A stretch of 64,000 bases of DNA from Streptomyces sp. SID12501 (GCF_010550245.1 NZ_JAAGLU010000024.1:1-64000), one strand, 5' to 3'. Shown: positions 31,759-40,552, counted from the stretch's first letter. The notes: generated from the sequence alone by a model not told the origin. Numbers and translations are program-made.

Positions 31759-32703
31759 GTGACACGACGAACCGACTGGGCCGATCACGCTCACCCCGGT
31801 GCCTCGGAAGGCCGGGGCGGCGGGGGATCCGCCGGGGCCGGTGACAGCGCCCACGGGGATGCCGGGCCATACGGGGGTGGCCACGGGGCCCGTGCCCGTG
31901 AAGGCGACGGGGTGTACGAGGGTGACGGAGACGCCGGACCGCGGCGCGGTGCCGGTCCGCCCGGGGACGGTCGACGTCGCGGCGGCGGTTCTCCGGGAGC
32001 CGGGGGACGCCGTGGCGGCGGTGCCCTGAGCGGCGAGAGCGGCCCGTACGGCGAAGGTGGCTCACGCGGTGAGGACTCACGCGCCGAGGGCTCACACGGA
32101 GGGCGTGGCCGGCGTCGGCAGCGTGGCTTCGGCGAGTCGGGCGGCGACCCACAGGACGGAGGTTCCGTCTCCTCGTCGAGGGCCGAGAAGGCGGAGTCGC
32201 CGGCGGACCCGGCTGAGCGGGCGCGGGGGATCTGTCTGCGCCTGCTCACCGGGACCCCGCGAACGCGGAAGCAGCTCGCGGACGCCCTGCGCAAGCGCGA
32301 GATCCCGGACGAGGTGGCCGAGGCGGTGCTGTCGAGGTTCGAGGATGTCGGACTGATCAACGACAGCGCGTTCGCGGACGCCTGGGTCGAGTCCCGCCAC
32401 CACGGCCGGGGACTGGCCCGGCGGGCACTCGTACAGGAACTGCGTACCAAAGGCGTGGACGCGACACTCATCGATGAAGCTGTCGGGCAGCTCGACTCCG
32501 AGCAGGAGGAGACGACCGCGCGTGAACTCGTCGCCCGCAAGCTGCGTGCGACACGCGGCCTCGACCGCGACAAGCGGCTGCGACGCCTTGCGGGCATGCT
32601 CGCCCGCAAGGGCTACCCCCAGGGCATGGCCCTGCGGGTCGTACGGCAGGCCTTGGAGGAGGAGGGCGAGGACACCGAGTTCCTTGCGGACGAGGAGTTC
32701 TGA
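31759..32703 (+). CDS. recX: RecA regulatory protein RecX with long low-complexity N-terminus
   Basis: The C-terminal 165 residues of this 314-aa protein are a standard RecX with three-helix repeats (RTRKQLADALRKREIPDEVAEAVL; GLARRALVQELRTKGVD; ARKGYPQGMALRVVRQAL). RecX blocks RecA filament growth. The first 145 residues are an unusual Gly/Arg/Ser-rich stretch, probably disordered; most RecX proteins are 150-190 aa. The GTG at 31759 is six bases after recA, suggesting one operon. A start further in cannot be excluded, but the frame is open and no strong ribosome-binding site points to one. Confidence 0.88.
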   Translation: MTRRTDWADHAHPGASEGRGGGGSAGAGDSAHGDAGPYGGGHGARAREGDGVYEGDGDAGPRRGAGPPGDGRRRGGGSPGAGGRRGGGALSGESGPYGEGGSRGEDSRAEGSHGGRGRRRQRGFGESGGDPQDGGSVSSSRAEKAESPADPAERARGICLRLLTGTPRTRKQLADALRKREIPDEVAEAVLSRFEDVGLINDSAFADAWVESRHHGRGLARRALVQELRTKGVDATLIDEAVGQLDSEQEETTARELVARKLRATRGLDRDKRLRRLAGMLARKGYPQGMALRVVRQALEEEGEDTEFLADEEF

Positions 32704-32824
32704 GCCCGGTGGTGCCGGAGGTGCGGCTGGCCCGAGAGGTCTGCGCCCCGGCCCTGAACACGCTGGACGCGCGGGGGCGCCGACCGCGTTCGGGGCCGGG
32801 CGGACGGTACGGCGGCTTCGGGCG

Positions 32825-33226
32825 TCAGGCTGCCTGCGCCGTCACCGGAAGCCCCGCCGCCCGCCACGCCTGGAACCCTCCGACCAGGTCGGTCGCCCTG
32901 CGCAGCCCCAACCGGTGCAGGGACACGGCCGCGAGGCTCGACGCGTATCCCTCGTTGCAGATCACTACGACTCTCAGGTCGTGGCCGGTCGCCTGAGGGG
33001 CGCGGTGGCTGCCCAGCGGGTCGAGGCGCCACTCCAACTCGTTGCGCTCGACCACGAGCGCGCCGGGGATCAGGCCGTCGCGCTCACGCAGGGCCGCGTA
33101 CCGGATGTCCACCAGCAGTGCTTCGCCGGCCTGCGCGGCCTCGTACGTCTCGTGTGTCTCCACGCGCGCGTAGGTCTCGCGCACGCGGTCCAGCAACTCG
33201 TCGATACCGACCGGCTGTTCGCTCAC
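32825..33226 (-). CDS. Rhodanese-like sulfurtransferase
   Basis: This 133-aa single-domain rhodanese carries the active-site loop CNEGYAS with Cys near residue 90, preceded by DIRYAALRERDGLIPGAL, a CH2A-like box. It likely moves persulfide sulfur or acts on thiosulfate. Its GTG start overlaps the stop of the cysteine dioxygenase gene (GTGA), so the two are translationally coupled and form a cysteine-sulfur unit. The 3' end faces recX with about 120 bp between. Confidence 0.88.
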   Translation of the reverse strand: MSEQPVGIDELLDRVRETYARVETHETYEAAQAGEALLVDIRYAALRERDGLIPGALVVERNELEWRLDPLGSHRAPQATGHDLRVVVICNEGYASSLAAVSLHRLGLRRATDLVGGFQAWRAAGLPVTAQAA

Positions 33227-33768
33227 TGCCAGTCCTGCGGGCGCTCGACGTGCTCCAGTCGCAGCACCTGTCCCGTACGGCTGTAGCGGCGGATCTGGGG
33301 CAGGGGCGGGTAGTAGGCATGGACCGAGATCGCGTGCTGGTCGCGGGACTCGTTGAGCACCTCGTGCACATGATGGCGGCCGAAGCCCCGGCCCTGGCCC
33401 TCCGGCAGCCGCCGCTTCCGGTCGACGCCCTCGGTGAGTTCCAGGGTCTGCCAGCCGTCGGTGGGCAGCCGGGCGGCGAGCGAGTTCTCCTTGAGCTCAC
33501 CGGCCGCGGTGAGGAAGGCACCGACCGAGTCGGCGTGGTCGTGCCAGCCGGTGCCGGTGCCGGGCGGCCAGCCGATCAGCCAGGCCTCGCTGCCGCCGGG
33601 ACCATCGAGGCGCACCCAGGTGCGGCCCTCGGGGTCGAGCGGCAGGGAGGCGATCAGCTCGGCGTCGGCGGCCGTACGTCGTACGAAGTCGAGCAGGTCC
33701 GCCTGCGTCGGGGTCCGGGAAGTCCCGGAGACCCGGGCGGCTACGGATACAGGGGGTGACACGGACAC
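33223..33768 (-). CDS. Cysteine dioxygenase (type I)
   Basis: The 181-aa cupin oxidises cysteine to cysteine sulfinate with non-haem iron. The iron ligands appear as HDHADSVGAF (His, His) and HHVHEVLN. Tyr and Arg residues are conserved around YPPLP. The Leu/Ala-rich N-terminus is usual for the family. The GTG start has only a weak ribosome-binding site. A Cys-containing leader peptide is encoded 80 bp upstream, implying cysteine-responsive control of the operon with the rhodanese. Confidence 0.9.
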   Translation of the reverse strand: MSVSPPVSVAARVSGTSRTPTQADLLDFVRRTAADAELIASLPLDPEGRTWVRLDGPGGSEAWLIGWPPGTGTGWHDHADSVGAFLTAAGELKENSLAARLPTDGWQTLELTEGVDRKRRLPEGQGRGFGRHHVHEVLNESRDQHAISVHAYYPPLPQIRRYSRTGQVLRLEHVERPQDWQ

Positions 33769-33849
33769 GGGTACCGTCCTGGTGCGTTCGCGGGGAGCAC
33801 GCAGCGGCGCGGAGAGAAGAGCGGCGCGCGCGAGAAAAGGGATGCGAAT

Positions 33850-33921
33850 TCAGCAGGACGGACGACACACGCAGCCCGCATAGCGGACGAGGTCCATATG
33901 GACCCTCCGCCACAGGCGCAC
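33850..33921 (-). CDS. Putative cysteine-responsive leader peptide
   Basis: This 23-residue frame begins with GTG at 33921 and reads RLWRRVHMDLVRYAG..., ending CVCRPSC before TGA. The Arg-rich start, central MDLVRYAG-like stretch and three cysteines in the last seven residues fit the short leader peptides found upstream of sulfur genes in Streptomyces. The peptide ends 80 bp before the cysteine dioxygenase start. Ribosome stalling at the Cys codons when cysteinyl-tRNA is short is the likely mechanism; the exact RNA structure was not derived. Confidence 0.65.
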   Translation of the reverse strand: MRLWRRVHMDLVRYAGCVCRPSC

Positions 33922-34063
33922 ATCGGTGTCAGCGTCGGTCACGCTCCGGAGTACAGCATGACGGTGCTGACCGGTCAACTCGTTGTCACCATGTGGACGC
34001 ATGGTGACAAGAGGGCGGGAGAGGGCGGGAGAGGGGAGAGCGGGCGCGGACGGAGGGCGGGTG

Positions 34064-35806
34064 TCAGCGGGTGCCTGCCGCGGCTTCCGCGTTCGCCGTC
34101 GCGTTCGTCCTGTCGGCCCTGCCCGTCCTGTCGGCCTTGTCGTTCGTCCTGTCCTGCGGAGGTCCGCCCAGCGTCGCCTCGGCCGCCGCGTACAGGTCGG
34201 CCGGGCGTACCCCACTCAGCGCCGTGACGAGGTGACCGTCCGGGCGGACCAGAAGCACGGTGTGGGCGGCGGCGCCCGGATAGCTCTCCGTGACCAGCAG
34301 CTCGGCGGGATGCGGCAGCGCGGCCACCGCGGCGGCCAGCCGGGGCATGATCCCGGCGCTCACCCAGTGCTTGCGCTCCCACACACCCGTACCGGGCGCG
34401 ATCAGCACCACCAGCAGCGCACCGCGGCCCAGGCGCTCCCGCAGCCGTACGAAGGAACCGTCCTCGGCGGTGACCCGTACGTCCGTCACCTGCGCGCCGG
34501 GCGGGGTGTCCACCGAGATCTCCGCCTCGATGTGCTGGGGCGCCAGCGGCGAACGGCCGTACGTCCCCGGCTCGCCCAGGATGCCGCGCCCCAGGTGACC
34601 GTCCGTGAGCAGCGAGTCGTGTCCGCGGGCCGACCCGGGGACGTACGACCGCAGCCCCGCACCCCCGCGCAGCAGCGGCAGCGCCTGGTCGGCGGCGCGC
34701 AGCCGGGCGGAGACGGCCGCGCGCCGTTCGATCTGGTAGCTGTCCAGCAGGGCCTCGTGCGGGCCGTGGTGCCAGGCCAGGGCCAGCTTCCAGGCGAGGT
34801 TGTCGGCGTCCCGCAGGCCCTCGTCCAGCCCTTGTGTGCCGAGCGTGCCGAGCAGGTGCGCGGCGTCCCCGGCGAGGAAGACCCGGCCGGCCCGCCAGCG
34901 TCGGGCGAGCCGGTGGTGGACGATGTGGACGCCCGTGTCGAGCAGGTCGTACGGCGGTGTGGTGCCGCCGCTCCAGCCCGCGAGGGTCTCCCGGACGCGG
35001 GTCACCAGGAGCTCGGGCGTGACCAGGTCCTTGCCGGGCGGCAGCAGCCAGTCCAGGCGCCACACACCGTCGGGGAGCGGGCGGGCGGTGATCTCCCCGG
35101 CCGAGGGCCCGGTCGTCCGCCACGGCGGCATCCGGTGCAACAAGGCCTCGCCGGGCCATGGAAGTTCCGTACGCAGCGCGGCCACGGCGTGTCGTTCCAC
35201 GGCCGTACGTCCGGGGAAGCGGATGTCCTGGAGTTTGCGCACGGTGGAGCGTGGGCCGTCGCAGCCGACGAGGTAACTGCCGCGCCACCAGGTGCCGCCC
35301 GGGCCGCGGGTGTGTGCCGTGACGCCGGACGGCTCCTGCTCGACGGAGTCGAGGCGGCTGTTGACGGCGACCTTGACGAGCCGTTCGTGCGCGATGGCGG
35401 TCCGCAGGGCACCGGTCAGCACGTGCTGGGCGATGTGCAGGGGGGTATCGGATTCCGTGCCGGGTTCCGTGACGAGCCCCGACCCGAGCCCCTGCCCGAA
35501 TCCCGACGGGAGCGCGTCGGTCGGCCCGTCCGATTCCTCGGTGCCGAAAGAGATCTGACGCATCACCTGCTTGCGCCGCATCGACCGCCATCCGGCCCAG
35601 TGGAAACCGGCGTCGGCGACCGGCGTACCGGTGAGCCGCTCCAGCAGCGCGGCGGTGTCCTCGCGCAGCACGACCGTGCGCGCGGGGCGTTGGTCGTCCT
35701 TGCCCGGCCCCTCGTCGAGGACGACCGAGGGGACGTCCTGGCGCGCCAGCGCAAGCGCCAGCGTGAGCCCGACCGGCCCCGCTCCGACGATGATCACCGG
35801 GTCCAT
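34064..35806 (-). CDS. FAD-dependent aromatic hydroxylase-type monooxygenase
   Basis: The 580-aa protein is a class A flavoprotein monooxygenase (PheA/TfdB type). Residues 4-17 form the dinucleotide fold IIVGAGPVGLTLAL. A GCDGPRSTVR-like DG motif follows. The FAD-ribityl motif VFLAGDAAHLLGTLGTQGLDEG lies near residue 295. A thioredoxin-like C-terminal domain and a repetitive Asp/Arg/Thr/Asn tail close the protein. It could hydroxylate a phenol or act in secondary metabolism; no neighbour reveals the substrate. The ATG at 35806 begins the conserved sequence; the frame is open further upstream. Confidence 0.85.
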   Translation of the reverse strand: MDPVIIVGAGPVGLTLALALARQDVPSVVLDEGPGKDDQRPARTVVLREDTAALLERLTGTPVADAGFHWAGWRSMRRKQVMRQISFGTEESDGPTDALPSGFGQGLGSGLVTEPGTESDTPLHIAQHVLTGALRTAIAHERLVKVAVNSRLDSVEQEPSGVTAHTRGPGGTWWRGSYLVGCDGPRSTVRKLQDIRFPGRTAVERHAVAALRTELPWPGEALLHRMPPWRTTGPSAGEITARPLPDGVWRLDWLLPPGKDLVTPELLVTRVRETLAGWSGGTTPPYDLLDTGVHIVHHRLARRWRAGRVFLAGDAAHLLGTLGTQGLDEGLRDADNLAWKLALAWHHGPHEALLDSYQIERRAAVSARLRAADQALPLLRGGAGLRSYVPGSARGHDSLLTDGHLGRGILGEPGTYGRSPLAPQHIEAEISVDTPPGAQVTDVRVTAEDGSFVRLRERLGRGALLVVLIAPGTGVWERKHWVSAGIMPRLAAAVAALPHPAELLVTESYPGAAAHTVLLVRPDGHLVTALSGVRPADLYAAAEATLGGPPQDRTNDKADRTGRADRTNATANAEAAAGTR

Positions 35807-36004
35807 GGCGCGGCGCCCCCTGCCCAGAGCGACGTCTTCATCGACACAAGTGAACAGGAAGTTGGAGCGGGGTGCACGATCACAAAACGTATGCAACAGA
35901 CTCCGCGCCACCCGGTCAAGCTGGACGCACCCCAGGAGCCCGCCCCGACACATTCGGCGTTTCCCCTGGTACGGCATGTGCACCCGGTGCCGGCGTCAGA
36001 CGAC

Positions 36005-36034
36005 GGAGGCAGTGGCGAACGCGCCACTGCCTCC
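36005..36034 (-). terminator. Hairpin terminator after gluD
   Basis: A perfect 12-bp stem (36005-36016 pairing with 36023-36034) with a GAACGC loop lies about 50 bp beyond the gluD stop on the minus strand. It also separates the glutamate operon from the monooxygenase gene. Confidence 0.75.
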
Positions 36035-36085
36035 GTGTCGGTCACATCACTGCCTCCGGGGCAGGTCACATGAGTTGAGCGTCCG

Positions 36086-36970
36086 TCAGATGGAGCCGCC
36101 CGCGCCGGTCGCCTCCGTGCCGGCCACCGTCGCCGCTCCGAGCACCACACCGGTCGACTTCTTGCCGCGCCGCAGCCTGCCCTCGAGCCAGCTCGCGAAG
36201 GTGGTGATGAGGAAGTTGATCACGATGAAGATGGCAGCAACCACGATGAAGCTCGCGATGACGTTGGCGTAGTTCGCCGCGAGCGTGCTGCGCGCGTTGA
36301 GAAGCTCGGTGAAGTTGAGCATCACGCCGCCCAGCGCCGTGTCCTTCACGATGACGACGAGCTGGCTGACGATCGCCGGCAGCATGACCGTGACGGCCTG
36401 CGGGAGCAGGACGTTCGTCATCGTCTGGCCCTTGCGCAGACCGATCGCGAGGGCGGCCTCCGTCTGTCCCTTGGGGAGGGACAGGATGCCCGCTCGTACG
36501 ATCTCGGCGAGCACCGAGGCGTTGTAGAGCACCAGGCCGGTGACGACCGCGTAGAGGGGGCGGTCCTCACTGCTGATGTCCGTGGAGCTGACGTAGAACG
36601 CGGCGGCGAACAGCATGAGCAGCAGCACCGGAATGGACCGGAAGAACTCGACCACCGTACCGGCCGTAACGCGCACCCACCGGTGGTCGGACAGCCGTGC
36701 GATACCCAGGGCCGCACCCAGGGGAAGGGCGATCACCATGGAGAGCGCCGCGGCCTTCAGGGTGTTGGCGAGGCCGGGCAGCAGATAGGTCGTCCAGGCC
36801 TGTGACGTGGTGAACGGCTCCCACAGGGCCCACTTCAGCTGGCCCTTGTCGTCCATCGTCCGCCAGATCCACCACAGGAACAGGGCGAGCAGGACGAAGA
36901 AGACGATCGTGAGGACCACGTTGCGCTGTTTGGCGCGGGGGCCCGGCGCGTCGTAGAGGACGGAGGTCAT
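36086..36970 (-). CDS. gluD: Glutamate ABC transporter permease GluD
   Basis: The 294-aa permease has five or six membrane helices and the family EAA-type loop GLRKGQTMTNVLLPQAVTVM. It corresponds to GluD of the actinobacterial glutamate importer. Its ATG overlaps the gluC stop (ATGA). The C-terminal Ala/Thr/Gly-rich tail is hydrophilic. It is last in gluABCD and is followed by a hairpin. Confidence 0.92.
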   Translation of the reverse strand: MTSVLYDAPGPRAKQRNVVLTIVFFVLLALFLWWIWRTMDDKGQLKWALWEPFTTSQAWTTYLLPGLANTLKAAALSMVIALPLGAALGIARLSDHRWVRVTAGTVVEFFRSIPVLLLMLFAAAFYVSSTDISSEDRPLYAVVTGLVLYNASVLAEIVRAGILSLPKGQTEAALAIGLRKGQTMTNVLLPQAVTVMLPAIVSQLVVIVKDTALGGVMLNFTELLNARSTLAANYANVIASFIVVAAIFIVINFLITTFASWLEGRLRRGKKSTGVVLGAATVAGTEATGAGGSI

Positions 36971-37635
36971 CGCTTCACCGCCAGTCGCTTGCTCAGCCAG
37001 CCGAGGGCGAGTCCGGTGGGCAGGGTGAGCACCACGAACCCGAAGGCGAAGACCGCGCCGATGAGCAGCAACTGAGCCTCGTTCTCGATCATTGACTTCA
37101 TCAGACTCGCGGCCTCGGCCACGCCGATCGCGGCCGCCACGGTGGTGTTCTTGGTCAGCGCGATCAGTACGTTGGCCAGTGGGCCGATGACCGACCGGAA
37201 CGCCTGCGGCAGCACGACGAGGCCCAGCACCTGGCTGAAGCTCAGCCCGATGGCGCGGGCCGCCTCGGCCTGCCCCGGGGGCACGGTGTTGATGCCGGAG
37301 CGCAGTGCCTCGCAGACGAAGGCCGCGGTGTAGGCGACGAAGCCGAGCACCGCCAGCCGGAAGCCCTGGGCTTCGAAGTCGTCGGACGCGCCCATCGTCA
37401 TGCCGAAGATGTCGGCGAGGCCGAGTGAGGTGAAGACGATGATGACCGTCAGCGGGATGTTGCGGACGATGTTCACGTAGGCGGTGCCGAAACCGCGCAT
37501 GAGCGGGACCGGGCTGACCCGCATGGCGGCCAGCAGTGTGCCCCAGACCAGGGAGCCGAGGGCGGAGAGGGCGGTGAGTTTCACCGTCATCCAGAACGCC
37601 CCGAGGACGTCGTAACCATCAAGAAAGTCGAACAC
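36967..37635 (-). CDS. gluC: Glutamate ABC transporter permease GluC
   Basis: The 222-aa permease spans the membrane about five times. It contains the ABC-contact loop AARAIGLSFSQVLGLVVLPQAF. The frame is open far upstream, but the protein family begins at GTG 37635 with FDFLDGYD, preceded by GCGGGG. It is coupled to gluD by an ATGA overlap. The gap to gluB is about 110 bp. Confidence 0.9.
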   Translation of the reverse strand: MFDFLDGYDVLGAFWMTVKLTALSALGSLVWGTLLAAMRVSPVPLMRGFGTAYVNIVRNIPLTVIIVFTSLGLADIFGMTMGASDDFEAQGFRLAVLGFVAYTAAFVCEALRSGINTVPPGQAEAARAIGLSFSQVLGLVVLPQAFRSVIGPLANVLIALTKNTTVAAAIGVAEAASLMKSMIENEAQLLLIGAVFAFGFVVLTLPTGLALGWLSKRLAVKR

Positions 37636-37748
37636 GATCCCCGCGCTTCCGGGTGTGAGGCGTATGTGGCGTACGAGGTGTATGTGGCAGACGCGGTGCG
37701 CCGCTGCCCTGATCGCGGTGGGCGGCGGCGCACCTGCGGAACCCTGTG

Positions 37749-38588
37749 CTAGCTGACGATCGTGCCGATCTTCGGAGCCGGCTCGTTCTTGTAGCCGGCC
37801 GGACCGAAGTTCTTCGTGACCGCGGTATCCCAGGCGCCGTCGCTGACCATCTTCTCCAGCGCGGTGTTGATCTTGTCCACGGTCGTGGTGTCGCCCTTCT
37901 TGACGCCGATGCCGTAGTTCTCGTTGCTCAGCTTGAGGCCCGCCAGCTTGAACTGACCCTTGTACTTCTCCTGGGCGGCGAAGCCCGCGAGGATCGAGTC
38001 GTCCGTGGTCACCGCGTCGACGGCACCGCTCTGCAGGGCGGCGATGCATTCCGAGTAGCCCGAGTTCTCACGCAGGTTGGCCTTCGGGGCGATCGTGTCC
38101 TTGATGTTCTGCGCCGAGGTGGAGCCGGTCACGGAGCACAGGTTCTTGCCGTTGAGGTCCGTGCCCTTGGCGATCGTGGAGTCCGACTTGACGAGCAGGT
38201 CCTGGTGGGCGAGCAGGTACGGGCCGGCGAAGTCGACCTTCGCCTTGCGCTTGTCGTTGATCGAGTACGAGGCCGCGATGAACTTGACGTCGCCACGGGC
38301 CAGCGCGGTCTCGCGGTCGGCGCTCTTGGTCTCGACCCACTCGATCTGGGCGGGCTCGTAGCCGAGCTGCTTGGCCACGTACGTCGCCACGTCCACGTCG
38401 AAGCCGGCGAAGGAACCGTCGGGCTGCTTCAGGCCGATACCGGGCTGGTCGAACTTGATGCCGACCTTGATCTTGTCACCGCCGCCCGAGCCGGTGTCGG
38501 CCTTGTCGTCGTCGCCTCCACAGGCCGTCGCCGTGAGGGCGAGGACAAGAGCTGCGGCGGTCGCGGCGGTGACCTTGCGAAGCTTCAT
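37749..38588 (-). CDS. gluB: Glutamate-binding lipoprotein GluB
   Basis: The 279-aa extracellular solute-binding protein has a basic n-region, a hydrophobic core and lipobox TATAC with lipidated Cys23. The mature part has the family-3 binding fold (GFDVDVATYVAKQLG, later EKMVSDGAWDTAVTKNFG). The ATG at 38588 starts the signal peptide, with AAAGGA upstream; a frame from 38630 would add a non-signal extension. It delivers glutamate to GluCD. Confidence 0.92.
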   Translation of the reverse strand: MKLRKVTAATAAALVLALTATACGGDDDKADTGSGGGDKIKVGIKFDQPGIGLKQPDGSFAGFDVDVATYVAKQLGYEPAQIEWVETKSADRETALARGDVKFIAASYSINDKRKAKVDFAGPYLLAHQDLLVKSDSTIAKGTDLNGKNLCSVTGSTSAQNIKDTIAPKANLRENSGYSECIAALQSGAVDAVTTDDSILAGFAAQEKYKGQFKLAGLKLSNENYGIGVKKGDTTTVDKINTALEKMVSDGAWDTAVTKNFGPAGYKNEPAPKIGTIVS

Positions 38589-38739
38589 GGTGAACATCCT
38601 TTGAGTGATGAAGTGAATGCGGGCCGTCACGTGCGGATGACGCAGTTCGTCCGTGGTTCGGAAACCGCCCGTGGGGCGGCTTCCCTCACTGCTGCGGGAG
38701 GCGCCGAGTGGAGCGCCGGCTGTGGGAAGAGCCGTGGGA

Positions 38740-39516
38740 TCAGTGGTGAAGGATCTTGGAAAGGAAGTCCTTCGCGCGGTCGCTGCGCGGGTTGCTGAAG
38801 AACTGGTCCGGCACAGCCTCTTCGACGATGCGGCCGTCCGCCATGAACACCACTCGGTTGGCGGCCGAACGGGCGAACCCCATTTCGTGGGTGACGACGA
38901 TCATGGTCATGCCCTCGCGGGCGAGCTGCTGCATGACCTCGAGGACCTCGTTGATCATCTCCGGGTCGAGCGCCGACGTCGGCTCGTCGAAGAGCATGAC
39001 CTTGGGGTCCATGGCCAGGGCACGGGCGATGGCGACACGCTGCTGCTGGCCGCCGGACAGCTGTGCGGGGTACTTGTCCGCCTGAGTGGCCACGCCCACC
39101 CGGTCGAGCAGGGCGCGGGCCTTCTCCTCGGCCGCGTTTTTGTCGGCCTTGCGGACCTTGATCTGGCCCAGCATCACGTTCTCGAGCACGGTCTTGTGCG
39201 CGAACAGGTTGAAGGACTGGAACACCATGCCGACGTCGGCCCGCAGCCGGGCCAGCGCCTTGCCCTCCTGGGGCAGCGGCTTGCCGTCGATCGAGATGTC
39301 TCCCGAGTCGATGGTCTCCAGACGGTTGATGGCACGGCACAGGGTCGACTTACCGGACCCGGAAGGTCCGATGACCACGACCACCTCGCCGCGGGCGATG
39401 GTCAGGTCGATGTCCTGGAGCACGTGCAACGCGCCGAAGTGCTTGTTGACGCTCTTCAGGACGACCAGATCGCCGGTCGCGGCCACGTCGTCCTTGGCCA
39501 TCGATACTTCGGTCAT
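38740..39516 (-). CDS. gluA: Glutamate ABC transporter ATP-binding protein GluA
   Basis: The 258-aa ATPase powers glutamate uptake. It shows Walker A GPSGSGKST, signature LSGGQQQRVAIARA, Walker B VMLFDEPTSALD and the switch VTHEMGF. It is first in the operon gluA-gluB-gluC-gluD; about 150 bp separate it from gluB. The ATG at 39516 has ACGGAG upstream; the ATG five codons later (39501) is an alternative. It is divergent from the two-component genes. Confidence 0.93.
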   Translation of the reverse strand: MTEVSMAKDDVAATGDLVVLKSVNKHFGALHVLQDIDLTIARGEVVVVIGPSGSGKSTLCRAINRLETIDSGDISIDGKPLPQEGKALARLRADVGMVFQSFNLFAHKTVLENVMLGQIKVRKADKNAAEEKARALLDRVGVATQADKYPAQLSGGQQQRVAIARALAMDPKVMLFDEPTSALDPEMINEVLEVMQQLAREGMTMIVVTHEMGFARSAANRVVFMADGRIVEEAVPDQFFSNPRSDRAKDFLSKILHH

Positions 39517-39856
39517 GGCTTGCTGGCTCCGTCCTGCTCGGTTTCGGAGGACAGTAGTGACCCCGCGAGACCAGCGTCAGCACATCTGAGGGGAACTTGA
39601 GGATAACGATCTGATGTCAGGTCAACACGCTTTGTGGCGTCCCCCGAAAGAGGTGTACCGGCTGGATAACGGAAGCGTTCCGCAGCCGGAACCAGGCACG
39701 CGCGTGCGTGTGTCCACATGGTGTACTCCGCTGGTGCACCGCGTTTGGTGCACCAGCGTGTGGTGTACAAGTCGAAACCGCACGGCCGACGGACCGAAGC
39801 TCTCATGAACCCAAGTCCATGAAGCCCATGAAGCCTGTGAACCGAAAGGGGTCGCG
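39517..39856. promoter_or_regulatory. gluA/gluR divergent control region with GGTGYAC repeats
   Basis: The 340-bp region must hold both promoters. On the plus strand GGTGTAC or GGTGCAC occurs five times, starting near 39652, 39720, 39734, 39747 and 39762. The middle two form a perfect 12-bp inverted repeat (39729-39740 and 39747-39758). Towards gluA a TTGACC/TATCCT pair is visible on the minus strand, but its spacing is short (14 bp). These repeats are the best candidate for the GluR operator. Two micro-ORFs precede gluR. Confidence 0.5.
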
Positions 39857-40543
39857 ATGAGACTGCTCCTCGTCGAGGACGACAACCATGTCGCCGCCGC
39901 GCTCTCCGCGGTCCTGGCGCGGCACGGTTTCGACGTCACGCACGCCCGCAGTGGCGAGGAGGCCCTCCGGGCGCTCGTCCCGGAAGGAAACGGCTTCGGC
40001 GTGGTGCTGCTCGACCTGGGCCTGCCCGACCAGGACGGGTACGAGGTGTGCGGCAAGATCCGCAAGCGCACCAACACTCCCGTGATCATGGTCACCGCGC
40101 GCTCCGACATCCGCTCCCGCATCCACGGCCTCAATCTCGGCGCCGACGACTACGTGGTGAAGCCGTACGACACCGGGGAACTGCTCGCCCGGATCCACGC
40201 CGTCAGCCGGCGCAGTGTCCACGAGGACGCCGCCGAGGCAGGGGAGGACGCGCTGCTCCTTGGGTCGCTGCGGATCGAACTGTCCAACCGGCAGGTCCTC
40301 GTGGACGGTTCGGTGGTCCAGCTGACCCGCAAGGAGTTCGATCTGCTCGCCCTTCTCGCGCAGCGTCCCGGAGTGGTGTTCCGCCGCGAACAGATCATCA
40401 GCGAGGTCTGGCGGACCAGCTGGGAGGGGACCGGCCGCACTCTGGAGGTGCATGTCGCGTCCCTGCGCGCCAAGTTGCGCATGCCGGCGCTGATCGAGAC
40501 CGTCCGCGGCGTGGGCTATCGGCTCGTCGCCCCGACGCGGTAG
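39857..40543 (+). CDS. gluR: OmpR-family response regulator GluR
   Basis: The 228-aa regulator has a receiver domain (DD pocket LLVEDDNHV, phospho-acceptor Asp53, VKPYD lysine) and an OmpR-type winged helix (about 125-225; LTRKEFDLLALLAQRPG, TLEVHVASLRAKL). In S. coelicolor the pair in this position is GluR-GluK, which senses glutamate and activates gluABCD; the name here rests on that synteny. AAAGGGG lies before the ATG. The kinase gene follows after nine bases. Confidence 0.9.
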   Translation: MRLLLVEDDNHVAAALSAVLARHGFDVTHARSGEEALRALVPEGNGFGVVLLDLGLPDQDGYEVCGKIRKRTNTPVIMVTARSDIRSRIHGLNLGADDYVVKPYDTGELLARIHAVSRRSVHEDAAEAGEDALLLGSLRIELSNRQVLVDGSVVQLTRKEFDLLALLAQRPGVVFRREQIISEVWRTSWEGTGRTLEVHVASLRAKLRMPALIETVRGVGYRLVAPTR

Positions 40544-40552
40544 CGGGTACGG

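Noticed and set aside
33741..33923. A 60-codon minus-strand frame overlapping the leader peptide
   Set aside because: It runs in another frame over the dioxygenase start without a ribosome-binding site; the 23-residue leader frame is the better match to known leader peptides.
39652..39768. PhoP box reading of the GGTGYAC repeats (complement GTRCACC)
   Set aside because: PhoP repeats are GTTCACC-like with 11-bp spacing; here the third base differs and spacing is 13-15 bp with an inverted arrangement.
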